Origin: Nemertoderma westbladi
Taxonomy: Eukaryota > Xenacoelomorpha > Nemertodermatida > Nemertodermatidae
Length of the DNA stretch: 35,803 bases
Direction of reading: 5' to 3'
Assembly: GCA_032718475.1 (NCBI GenBank)
Contig: JAUCBJ010007987.1
Coordinates: 1 to 35,803 of the forward strand
Shown: positions 27,290-35,803 of the stretch, one piece after another
Position numbering within the stretch: position 1 is the first letter of the stretch
Layout of the letters: the number at the start of each line of letters is the position of its first letter
The notes under the pieces: generated by a model
Database searches by the model: none
Told to the model about the DNA's origin: nothing
Seen by the model: the letters and a program-made list of their open reading frames with translations, nothing else
Position numbers and translations under genes: made by a program

Positions 27290-27683
27290 TCACACGGTAG
27301 CATAGAATAGACCATTGATATTCAAAAGAATAGCCCATCTGAGCGCACATACATTGTCACGTATTTCGATGAAACATGACTCAAGTAACTGGACATCGCC
27401 GCACAGTTTCGAAAAACTAACTTGTGTCCTGCATTTCCTCTTCTGCTCCGCGTTACGCCCCACTGGATTATCCACAATGTTGTACTTGAAAGGTGTGAAA
27501 AGAGTGAAAAACCAGACTGCCAGATATCAATGTCATGTCAATAGACACAAAGATGGTTCGGTTGGGCATGGGCAGCTGATAGACGTTATGAAGGTTAAAG
27601 ATGATGACTGGATGACGTTTTGGCTCAACTGGCTCAGGCATGAGTGGGACACGTTCGTGGGACCTTTGCGCAGCATGAAGTGA
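27290..27683. other. Unique GC-richer core with overlapping open frames on both strands
   Basis: On +, ATG at 27369 gives 104 codons ending at 27683 (MTFWLNWLRHEWDTF). On -, an open stretch from 27475 (SKLCGDVQLLESCFIEIRD, ALRWAILLNINGLFYAT) reaches a strong donor consensus, GAG followed by GTAAGAAT at 27288-27281, with a TGA just before it. I recognise neither product. Either a captured exon or chance. Confidence 0.3.
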
Positions 27684-28012
27684 GCAAAGCCTTAGCTAGC
27701 CCTAGCTGATAGGGGCCCCACCCCATTAACATGATGTCTTTCGTTAGTCAGAGGTCATTCAACACAATACTCGTCTCCTTAATTTGCCTCATTGCGCTCG
27801 TTTGTTTTTTACCAAACTTCAGATTATTTCTAACCTTTTGACAGACTACATACATACTAAGTTTCGTTTAATTTCATCAAGGAATGACCGAGTTATTAGC
27901 GATAAAAATTTACAACGACGACAGACAACTCGTTAATAGCACCCATCCCATATGCTAAAGGCTTCGCTCACTTGAACGTGGCTCTCCCCCACATTCAATC
28001 CGGTTCGACGCA

Positions 28013-29240
28013 GTTTGTTGCTCGTTGTTGCTCATTCAGTCATTGCTGCTCATTGTGCTTTATTATTTCTCATTGTTGGTTATTGTTGCTCATTGTTGCT
28101 CGTTGTTGGTCATTGTTGCTCATTGTTGCTTGTTCGTGCTCATTGTTGCTCGTTAGTTGTACTTTATTATTGCTCGTTGTACTCTATTATTGCTCGTTGT
28201 TGCTCATTATTGCTCATTGTTACTCATTGATGCTCGTTGTTGTACTTTATTATTGCTCGTTCAATCGTTGTTCCTCATTATTGCTCGTTGTTTCTCGTTG
28301 TTGTACTTTATTATTGCTCATTGTTGGTCAATATTACTCGTTGTTGCTCGTTCAGTCGTTGTTGCTCATTGTTGCTCGTTGTTGTACTTTATTATTGCTC
28401 ATTGTTGCTCAGTGTTTCTTATTGTTGCTCGTTGTTGCTCAATGTTACTCGTTGTTATACTTTGTTGTTGCTCAATGTTACTCGTTGTTATACTTTATTA
28501 TTGCTCAATGTTACTCGTTATTTTGTTACTCATTGTCATTGTTACTCGTTGTTCCTCATGTCCTAATTATTGGTCGTTGTTTCTCGTTGTTGTACTTTAT
28601 TATTGCTCATTGTTGCTCGTTGTTTCTCAATGTTGCTCGTTGTTGTACTTTATTATTGCTCGTTCAGTCGTTGTTCCTCATTGTTGCTCGCTGTTTCTCG
28701 TTGTTGCTCATTGTTGCTCAGTGTTGCTCGTTGTTGCTCATTATTACTCATTGTTACTCGTTGTTGCTCGTTGTTGTACTTTATTATTGCTCGTTCAGTC
28801 GTTGTTCCTCATTGTTGCTCATTGTTGCTCGTTGTTGTCCTTTATTATTGCTCGGTGTTTCTCAATGTTACTCGTTGTTGCTCATTGTTGCTCGTTGTTG
28901 CTCGTTCAATCGTTTTTCCTCATTATTGCTCATTGTTGTTCGTAGTTTCTCGCTGGTGCTCATTGTTGTACTTTATTATTGCTCATTTTTGCTCGTTGTT
29001 GCTCATTGTTGCTCAATGTTACTCGTAGTAGTCGTAGTTGCTCATTGTTACTCGTTGTTGCTCATTGTTGCTCGTTCAGTCGTTATTCCTCATCATTGCT
29101 TGTTGTTGTACTTTAGTATTGCTCAATGTTACTCGTTGTTGCTCGTTGTTACTCGTTGTTGCTCGTTGTTTTGTTACTCATTGTTCATTTGTTGCTCGTT
29201 GTTGCTTATTGTTGGTCATTGTTGCTCGTTGTGCATTTTT
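28013..29240. repeat. 10-bp satellite GTTGCTCRTT with higher-order pattern
   Basis: About 1.2 kb of the 10-base unit GTTGCTCATT / GTTGCTCGTT. Every 70 to 140 bases a longer module recurs, GTTGTACTTTATTATTGCTC, often followed by GTTCAGTCGTTGTTCCTC. The plus strand is nearly free of stops, so all three frames look open (longest 446 codons, Leu/Cys/Val-rich), which is a by-product of a 10-base repeat without stop words. Not coding in my view. Confidence 0.93.
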
Positions 29241-29569
29241 GCACCTATCCAATTAAGCTCAGAAGCTCCCTTATCTCTGCATCTTGCAGACATAATAAGA
29301 AACATTATATAAGGATATTTAATTTAATTTATTTAATTTAATATATGAGAAATGAGGCCAGTATTGGTTGACAGGATATACGCAATGCGTATCCCATTGC
29401 GCCTCATAATAGCCCCTCGTCAACAAGTCAACCCCATCGACTAGCGGCACTGGCTGTTTCAGCTGACGGCGTGACGGGGCTCTGTCGAAAAACGCGTCCC
29501 TGATGCAGTAAGGGCCCTCTTTTGAGGAGCAATATTATTATTGTCGCGGAACTGCTTCTACTCTCTGTG
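29241..29569. other. Unique sequence right of the satellite
   Basis: Interior of the nested element, with a GC-richer block at 29345-29530 that includes a short hairpin, ATACGCAATGCGTAT. No coding frame or RNA gene recognised. Confidence 0.4.
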
Positions 29570-30885
29570 AGAAATTAGAAATATTTAATTTATTTAAGGA
29601 GTATCAGAGTATGCAGATTTTGGAATGAAATTGTATACCTAAATAAGAAACCCATGTCAAAAAGTTCTTATTTAAGGACTTTTAGTATTTATGTGTACAA
29701 TTTCGATGTCTTAAATAAGGTAAATTTAAAAATCCCTCTTATTTAGGAACTGGTCGTATTTTTGATGCCATTTTAAAACGCTTGTAGAAAAAAAACCGGA
29801 CGGTGAAATGTTTTCTGGTTTTTTGCATTATGTTCAAGAAAGAACCAACTTTTATATTGTGTAATAAAATTATGCGGTATTTTTTACTGAAACAAGTTCT
29901 TGCATATTATGTCGAAAAAATATCCAAAAAAGGCCCAAAAACCCCTAAATAAGAGCCATTTTCCTTAAATAAGAACCCACTTTTGGAGCTTATTTAAGGG
30001 TATGTTCCCTACTGAATTTAGGTTTTATTAGGTTTTTTTAGGTTTTATTAGGTTTTATTAGGTTTTATTAGGTTTTATTAGGTTTTATAAGGTTTTATTC
30101 AATTAAAGAAAAAACCTAATTTTGTTTTTTTAAAAATTAGGTTTTAACCATCCCTGGTATCAGATCAGTACAGCAGTCTGGCAGTAGGCCCTACAGCCAG
30201 ACAGCAGTAGGTATGTACCGGCTGACCGGTATGTATGTCAGTACCGGCCAGGTTGGAATTCATGCATGAGCGCGCAGGTACGCTTTGTTGTTTTGAAATC
30301 ACCGTGCACCTGAAATTGGCTCATCGCGCACCTCATCATATGTCATAATCCAAACAAAATCGCGCAGCTCATGTCATGCATATCTCAAAAAATCGCACAG
30401 TTCATACAGTCGGTGAGAAGTCAAAAATTGGACTTCAAGTCCAATTTTAGACTTCAAGTCCAATTTTGGACTCCAAAGTCCAATATTGGACTTTAGTAGG
30501 TCCAAGTGTACCCATGCTGCCATACTGTATATCGGTATTTAAATCAAAACTGCATCCCGTATCAGTACATATATATTACATAATTACAATGCAACATTAT
30601 TTTAATGATCAAATTGATTATTATATGTATTATAAACAGGGATCGCACACGGACAGTCAGACATTAGTAGTTACTTTTTGCGCTAGTGGTATAGCTTTGC
30701 GGTATCCTTACTACCTTAGCGGTGTATACCGCGGTAGCGTAGTTGAGTTATAGCTGTATAGTTCATTCATACCCATACTGCCATACCTGTGGTATTTTCG
30801 TATGGCAAAAATAAGACTACTGTAAACTGTACTCTATTGCTATTATGTTATTGAGTTAATGTTTATTGACTAATTGTTTTGATTA

Positions 30886-31303
30886 GGTTCACCGTGTCAA
30901 GTACAATGCATACATCTCTGCATCTCCAACCAGACACTATATAACATTGGAGTTGGAGGTGTCTCATTCAGTCATTGGTTCCCCCAAGCTTGACACTAGA
31001 ACAAAGCCGCCTCCGCTTTGCAGGACATCGCTTTAAGCCGAGAGGACCAGCCAGTGCACCTCATGGAGTGAATAAGCATGGTGGACAGCCCATGACTTTC
31101 TTGAGATGCATCTTTCTTACTGTCTTAAAGGACACTGGCCTTGAAGATGCGGATGATCTAGCAAATGTCATGGGTGATAAGGCTGTAAGAGTGTAAGGGA
31201 GTTGTGGAGGCGCACTTTTGTCAACAAGCCGGCACAGCATTCTTAATACATAATAGGGCCTATACTGCTATACTGCTATATAATATATATAATGCAGCTG
31301 CAT
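30886..31303 (+). mobile_element. Non-LTR retrotransposon copy D, left part
   Basis: C-terminal end of the same non-LTR family (LTLEQSRLRFAGHRF, VNKHGGQPMTFLR, LKDTGLEDADDLANVMGD) with insertions and frameshifts, so older than copies A to C. It breaks off at AGCTGCAT, where another element is inserted, and its final bases with the TAG tail reappear at 33116-33145. Confidence 0.82.
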
Positions 31304-31372
31304 CAAGGACTACTATACTACAGGACTGGCACACCCCTTCATCCGACTTCGCTAGCGAAGTCCATTGGTTTG

Positions 31373-32005
31373 GTATTGCTTTATACTGTTATAGACATTG
31401 TTATCAAAGGATTTGTATGAAATTTAGTACACAATCGTAATTATTAATAACATAATAAATTTTGGTGTCAAGAAATAAAGGACGAGCGTAGCGAGGCTTG
31501 TAACAAAGGGGATGACGAGTTTTGTGTACTTTTTGTGTACTTATTTATTACGATAGCCGACCCAATATTCCCCACCCCAGAGTGAAAACACATCAATGAC
31601 CCCGATACGGGCTCTTCATTAATTAAAAAATCTTCAATCAAATTATTGATTATTATTATTAATAAAAAAAAGATATTGAAATTATTAATTAATAAATTGA
31701 TTAAGTATCAATCCCGAATATTAAACATAAACCGGAAAATTAAACGAGTGACTCCCCTGTAGACTCCTTTATATATCTCAGTTTTTATGAGTCTCTCCGG
31801 GCGCGGACTCAACGTGTGACCCCCTGTTGAGAAATATCTCAGTTTTTATGAGTCTTTCCGGGCGCGGACTCAACCTCAAAGTGTGACCCCCCTGTAGAGA
31901 AATATCTCAGTTCACAGTTTGACGTGATACGAAACGATATCATATTTCGGCCTGGTATACAATAATATTTATTTATTTTGTCCACTTCCCGTTATTCGGA
32001 GGAAT
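31373..32005. other. Left interior of innermost element, no gene; ~67-bp tandem repeat
   Basis: AT-rich with no coding frame. About two and a half copies of a ~67-bp unit at 31751-31915, marked by TATCTCAGTTTTTATGAGTC and CCGGGCGCGGACTCAAC. Confidence 0.6.
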
Positions 32006-32257
32006 TTAATTTACTAATTTAGTTTGTGCGGCTGTATCGCCAGAATGCGAGTCGCGCCGTTTTTGCCTATCCGTTTCTTCCATAGATCGCTTTTGTACTC
32101 CATTAAGAAGGGTGTTTGCTAGGATACGGCAAGCAGCTATTGGTGGCAGTGGGGAGATACCGTAATAGACCGCAATCATGTGCACTACTTGAGTTAGTTG
32201 TTTGTAACACCGTATAGTTCCATTAGGTAAAGCATCCACCCACGCAGCCGACACCAT
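32006..32257 (-). CDS. Unrecognised frame, possible C-terminal exon (83 codons)
   Basis: ATG-started frame ending in TAA. The sequence looks like real protein: MVSAAWVDALPNGTIRCYKQ, a mixed hydrophobic middle (VVHMIAVYYGISPLPPIAAC) and a charged end (RSMEETDRQKRRD). It is GC-richer than its surroundings. I recognise no family. It could be a terminal exon of a captured host or viral gene, together with the frame at 32543-32990. No transposase motif seen. Confidence 0.35.
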   Translation of the reverse strand: MVSAAWVDALPNGTIRCYKQLTQVVHMIAVYYGISPLPPIAACRILANTLLNGVQKRSMEETDRQKRRDSHSGDTAAQTKLVN

Positions 32258-32542
32258 GGTCCATCATAAGAGGTGATGAGGCATAAGGAGCAAGTTGTAA
32301 TCCACCACGAGTTAGGGCTTGGGTAAATAAATATATTATCCTCCTCTAAAATATCACCTGTGATGTCTAACTCTGGGATTACCTTTACCAGGGCAGGAAT
32401 CCGGCAACGTAAGTTGCTTCTTTGACAAAAGTGAAACCTGTATATTCGTCGTTATGGAATAAGAAAAGCAATAGGCTACTTGGAACTCCGATCGCTTCAC
32501 AAAAATGTCAGTATTGCGACCGTATCCTGCAATTCCCTTTAG

Positions 32543-32990
32543 TCACGTAGAAACAACGGGTTCAGTCAGCTGCAAAAAGCCCCCAATTAAATCGCGCTCA
32601 ATGAGCAACTGAAGTTGGCGTTCCGCAATGGGAGGGAGTTCTCGTGGAGTGGGGGGTCGCGGTGGAACACACGATAAGGGAACTAGAATGGAGGTCTTGT
32701 TGGTCGCAACTCGCAAGGAACCGCCAGGGACTTTCTTGTGCGGAATTCCCGCGGCTGCGCGGGACACTCTGGCCAATGTCAGAATGTTGAATACAAATGA
32801 CGGCAGTTGGCAGTGCTTCCATAACTTAAACGGAGAGCCGTCATCTGCCTGCACTGCGTCGTGGTAGCCAGGTAGCGCGGCGATCCACTGATCTCGTTCG
32901 GCACCGACAGGAGGAATTTTCACTGTGCAAACGTTCAGTAAACTGCAGAACTGTCTAGCTGTCTGTTTGTAGGTTAAGTATACTGGTATA
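32543..32990 (-). CDS. Unrecognised frame, possible captured exon
   Basis: Open for about 145 codons upstream of TGA at 32543, without an ATG at its left end; several AG sites could be acceptors (TTATTATACCAG, TTTGCACAG). Content is protein-like: FCSLLNVCTVKIPPVGAERD, QWIAALPGYHDAV, QLPSFVFNILTLARV, a basic Gly/Pro segment, then a Pro-rich linker and an amphipathic end (QLQLLIERDLIGGFLQL). I do not recognise the family. Same strand as 32006-32257, which lies downstream, so the two could be exons of one gene fragment. Confidence 0.35.
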
Positions 32991-33115
32991 ATAAATCATT
33001 CTACGGTAGCAGTACAGCTTACAGCAGTACTGCAGTATGAAATAAATGGACTTCGCTAGCGAAGTCGGATCAGGCAGTATGCCAGTCCTGTAGTATAGTA
33101 GTCCTTGAGCTGCAT

Positions 33116-33145
33116 TGAATCATGCCGATTGTAGTAGTAGTATGT
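33116..33145 (+). mobile_element. Non-LTR copy D, 3' end with TAG tail
   Basis: TGAATCATGCCGATTGTAG followed by TAG repeats, matching the ends of copies A and B (CATGCCGATCCTAGTAGTAG). With 30886-31303 it shows that copy D was split by the element at 31304-33107. Confidence 0.85.
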
Positions 33146-33840
33146 GGTGAGGTTATAGGGCTCCTACAATTGGTAAAGTCAAAAGTGGCCGTTTATTGTT
33201 TTAGTTAGAAAAGCCTGCCTCTGTAACCTGTTCCTTTCCTCAATTGGTTTATGATTATGACGTGTGATACTTGTTACTTCTGTACTTATTATGTGGAGAC
33301 CCCAATGCGTTAATCAGTTACTAATCCCATTTCATTATCCTGTTATCCAGCTGTTTTATAATACCCTTCCTGTTGTATGGAAAAATTAGAAGAGATGGTG
33401 GTAGCATCAACTTGTAGTATTTCTTTCTGATAGGGCTCCCATAGCCTTAGACGAAATCGTAGCTTGTACTGTAGTTAGCCTTAGCAGCAGCTGCAGTTGG
33501 CAAACCTGGCATTGCTACCAGTATCCACCAAATATAATTTGTAATTAAATATTTGTTGGAGCATAATCTAATCTAGTCCTAAAGACACTATAAAGTCATG
33601 GGTACATAAGGCTGTAAGGTTAGACATAACATGAATGTAAATTGTGAACTAAACAATATCTGAATATGCTAAAAGTAAAGTACAAAGTACCTAGAATGCT
33701 AGAATGTACCATTACATTCTAAGTACAGTACAGTCAGTACACTGAAGATACATACAGAGCTGCAAAGGTAACTTTCCATAACTTAACAGCTGTCTGGCTG
33801 TCTCTCATCTGTCATGCTTCATGTACCTTTAAGTTCGATT
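33146..33840. other. Interior of nested element, no gene seen
   Basis: AT-rich, many GTAC words, no credible frame or RNA. Confidence 0.5.
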
Positions 33841-34143
33841 CTCAATGTCACGTCCAAAATTGGACTTAAAGTCCAATATTGGACTTTTGTAAAAATTCAA
33901 AGCCTTATAAAAAAAGTTCCCCCTGGTGAATTTCAGGTCCCCCTGTTCAAAACTCTTATTTTTTGATATATTTTCGATTAAAGAAAAAAAATCCCGCCCG
34001 ATCCTATTACCCAAGGCCCTGGAACAATTGGCTGATTTGAAGTCCAATATTGGACTCGCAGAAGTCCAATTTTGGACTTGAACTGGAGTCGAAGTCCAAT
34101 TTTGGACTCAAGTCCAATTTTTGACTTCTCACCGACTGTCATA

Positions 34144-34821
34144 AGAACAATTTTACATTCCTATTTTACAAGTTTGAGCGTTTTAAGCTTATCTTTACGT
34201 CTGTCTGTCTGTACGTTGAATCTAGGCTTACATAATAAATGTAATTTTTGCAACATCAAAATTGTTAATATTAAAAAATATTTTTTTAATCCACTACTAT
34301 GGTGGCCCATCTCAAAAAAACGAATATTGAAATAGGTACCAGTCTGCCAATAATACTTTGTATAGGCCTACCTAACAATTAGGCTTAAACATACAGTTGG
34401 CTTATAATTAAGTCATACTTATAATACATTGTTACTTTCTGACTTTACCTGTTTACTAACGTAACATCGGCATAGCATAGACCTAATAACAATACAACAA
34501 TAGAGTACTGTAGTTAAAATAAATAGACAAATTCAGCTCCGGTTGCCGGTATTACAGTATTATGGTGAAGTGATTTGACTGTTTGAAGAATTGGAAATGA
34601 GAAACTAATGCGAGCGCAGCGAGCGAAATTTTTTTGTGTATTTTCGTGATTTCAATTAATTTGTGGTGCGCATCAGAGGCAGAGCTGCGCGCTGAGGCGC
34701 AACGCGCACCTGTTTCACACCCGAACGCGCACCTGTCTCACCCAAACGCGCAACGCGCATCTGGTTTGCGGTCATTCGCGCAGGTACGCGTCCGAGTTTT
34801 GCAGCATGAATTCCAACCTGG
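34144..34821. other. Right flank within the outer element, no gene
   Basis: No coding content. The end portion 34665-34800 is GC-rich with repeated AACGCGCACCTG / AACGCGCATCTG words, which are the subterminal repeats of the outer element. Confidence 0.6.
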
Positions 34822-34851
34822 AGTACCGGTATGTATTTTAATTATAATCAA

Positions 34852-34905
34852 GGACTACTGAAGCAAGGACTGGTACACGGTAAATTCAGACTTCGCTAGC
34901 GAAGG
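34852..34905. mobile_element. Left end of a second CAAGGACTAC-family element
   Basis: CAAGGACTACTGAAGCAAGG, then GACTTCGCTAGCGAAGGCC, matches the end of the element at 31304-33107 including the inner palindrome. No inverted partner is visible before the window end, so it is truncated or extends beyond. Confidence 0.6.
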
Positions 34906-35803
34906 CCATGTTGTTTTAGGTTAGTACCGATAAGCAGTTGAAGTTGAACTGATAAACATCTGGCTGCCTGGGGTAAAAAATTATGAGGATTTTTTTTTGG
35001 TGCCGTAATACAGGCTGACAGGAAACATGCATATATTTCCCTATACTGCTATACGGAAATTTTCTGACGAATATCTCTCACTCACAATGACATCAGAAAT
35101 TTCCCGATAGGGAAATATTGCAAAATTTCATAACAATTCAGGTGGTTTGATGATAACTGATATGACTGCAAACTGCACTGTGAGCTGAAATTCCAACGTC
35201 TTTGTTGTTGTGTTTTATATGCCTCTACTACCAGACTACTCTACTACCAACTACAGCTGTACAGTCTGACAGTGCTACATACTGACATATATCTGTATAT
35301 ATTATATTATTTATGATATCGCGGAGACATCACAGTCATAGCAGCGATTGAACAATAAAATCATCGATTTAAAATTACAAGTAAAAACTCACATAAAATA
35401 TACACAACGTCCATTCAATATACATACCGTACATGCGGTACATATCAGCATATATCAGTATATCATGTAGAATATCTATAGCATAGATTTGATAACCACT
35501 TTCCTTGGGATATGTATACGTTCGTCGTTCATACTATAGAATAATATGTATTTTGCATTGGTGCATTATTGTTTCTGTCTGTTTGTATTATTATATTATA
35601 TATATTATAGTTATATTAGGCCTATACATACAGTCTGACAGTTATATTTATTCTGTATTCACAGCCATTACCATAGTATTGTATTACAGTATTATTATAT
35701 TTCAATTTAAGTGTGTCAGTACCGTACCTGTGGCAACGCCAAAGGTTGGTAAGATAAAAGGTAGGCATAACTTGTGGACTGTATAATATAATTCGAAGAG
35801 TGT
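34906..35803. other. No gene seen; one imperfect hairpin
   Basis: AT-rich. An inverted repeat at 35034-35117 pairs TATTTCCCTA with TAGGGAAATA and, further in, GGAAATTTTCTGA with TCAGAAATTTCC. A 93-codon open frame at 35505-35786 is Tyr/Ile-rich low complexity and is not convincing. Confidence 0.5.

Larger units (their letters stand above)
26692..30014. mobile_element. Nested TIR element with ~440-bp inverted repeats (3323 bp)
   Basis: Starts CAGTAGGGAACATACCC and ends with its reverse complement. The arms 26692-27130 and about 29570-30014 are inverted copies of each other with scattered differences. Flanked by an exact 5-bp duplication AATTT (26687-26691 and 30015-30019). The arms are full of CTTATTTAAGG / CCTAAATAAG words in both orientations. 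The interior holds a possible small frame (27369-27683), a dispersed-repeat piece (27843-28000) and a 10-bp satellite. No transposase recognised. The 5-bp duplication with CAGT ends is shared with the element at 30407-34138. Confidence 0.87.
25850..30156. mobile_element. hAT-like TIR element (4307 bp), host of a nested element
   Basis: Ends CAGGGATGG (25850-25858) and its reverse complement CCATCCCTG (30148-30156), flanked by an exact 8-bp duplication GTATCAGA at 25842-25849 and 30157-30164. Inside both ends are repeated AGGTTTTATT words, like transposase-binding subterminal repeats. CAGGG ends plus an 8-bp duplication are typical of hAT. Removing the nested element (26692-30014) leaves under 1 kb with no transposase, so it is non-autonomous. 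Confidence 0.85.
31304..33107. mobile_element. Innermost TIR element CAAGGACTAC (1804 bp)
   Basis: Inverted ends share CAAGGACTACTATACTACAG and continue to about 28 exact bases, then a self-complementary GACTTCGCTAGCGAAGTC inside each end (31353-31370 and 33049-33066). Flanked by an exact 8-bp duplication AGCTGCAT at 31296-31303 and 33108-33115, with the two pieces of non-LTR copy D outside, which proves the insertion. The interior carries two minus-strand open frames of unrecognised protein and a small ~67-bp tandem repeat (31751-31915). 8-bp duplication and CAAGG ends are compatible with hAT. Confidence 0.88.
30407..34138. mobile_element. Nested TIR element with AGTCCAATNTTGGACT arrays (3732 bp)
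   Basis: Perfect 29-bp inverted ends starting CAGTCGGTGAGAAGTC (30407-30435 and 34110-34138), flanked by the 5-bp duplication TCATA (30402-30406 and 34139-34143). Just inside, both ends have several near-palindromic AAGTCCAATTTTGGACTT motifs. The interior contains non-LTR copy D, which contains the element at 31304-33107. No transposase recognised; parts of 30500-30880 and 33146-33840 have no gene. Confidence 0.88.
30248..34821. mobile_element. Outer TIR element CCAGGTTGG (4574 bp)
   Basis: Ends CCAGGTTGGAATTCATGC (30248-30265) and the exact reverse complement (34804-34821), flanked by an 8-bp duplication AGTACCGG at 30240-30247 and 34822-34829. Subterminal GCGCACCTG / GCGCAGGT words occur near both ends. 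The whole interior is occupied by the nested element 30407-34138, apart from about 140 bases left and 680 right with no coding content. Confidence 0.88.

Noticed and set aside
27972-29312. 446-codon open frame rich in Leu, Cys and Val
   Set aside because: It is a 10-bp satellite with no stop words on the plus strand; all three frames are open and no domain exists.
35505-35786. 93-codon Tyr/Ile-rich frame
   Set aside because: Low complexity from AT-rich TAT/ATT repeats, with no splice or homology support.

Overview
The window is animal nuclear DNA, AT-rich and dominated by transposable elements. The evidence is a spliced tetraspanin gene, an animal-type MOSPD2-like CRAL-TRIO protein, a BEL/Pao retrotransposon (a metazoan group), several copies of one non-LTR retrotransposon, and many simple repeats. 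Frequent GTAGGCCTAC-type words and long G/C homopolymers suggest a marine invertebrate, but I cannot name the taxon from sequence alone. No bacterial operons, CRISPR arrays, rRNA or tRNA genes were seen.

Layout. 1-1860: no gene, pieces of a dispersed repeat. 1996-2796 (+): an uninterrupted CRAL-TRIO reading frame resembling the N-terminal half of MOSPD2, with a TATA box and an octamer upstream. 3254-4375: a C tract, a TTTTA microsatellite and a ~700-bp satellite. 4426-9534 (-): a tetraspanin gene that I assembled from four exons with matching splice phases (454 aa). Its intron 1 holds a 15-copy, 54-bp minisatellite whose unit contains the exon 2 splice acceptor. Its intron 2 holds a 5'-truncated non-LTR copy with a 14-bp target duplication. 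9895-11280: tandem and dispersed repeats.

11290-21785 (+): a decayed BEL/Pao-like retroelement, with two diverged LTR-like repeats, a coiled-coil gag, zinc knuckle, aspartic protease and a YVDD reverse transcriptase. It is interrupted by in-frame stops, a frameshift and an antisense non-LTR copy (17012-18640). A third non-LTR copy follows at 21826-23215.

23860-34830 is a nest of DNA transposons, most defined here by terminal inverted repeats (TIRs) plus exact target-site duplications (TSDs). They are: 23869-25092 (8-bp TSD, MluI-like palindrome arrays); 25850-30156 (8-bp TSD, hAT-like), containing 26692-30014 (5-bp TSD, ~440-bp TIRs, with a 1.2-kb 10-bp satellite inside); and 30248-34821 (8-bp TSD), containing 30407-34138 (5-bp TSD). 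The last of these contains a non-LTR copy, itself split by 31304-33107 (8-bp TSD). That innermost element carries two unrecognised minus-strand reading frames that may be captured gene pieces. The right end (34906-35803) shows no gene.

Only the tetraspanin and CRAL-TRIO genes look like functional host genes. They are convergent: their 3' ends face each other across the satellite at 3660-4375.
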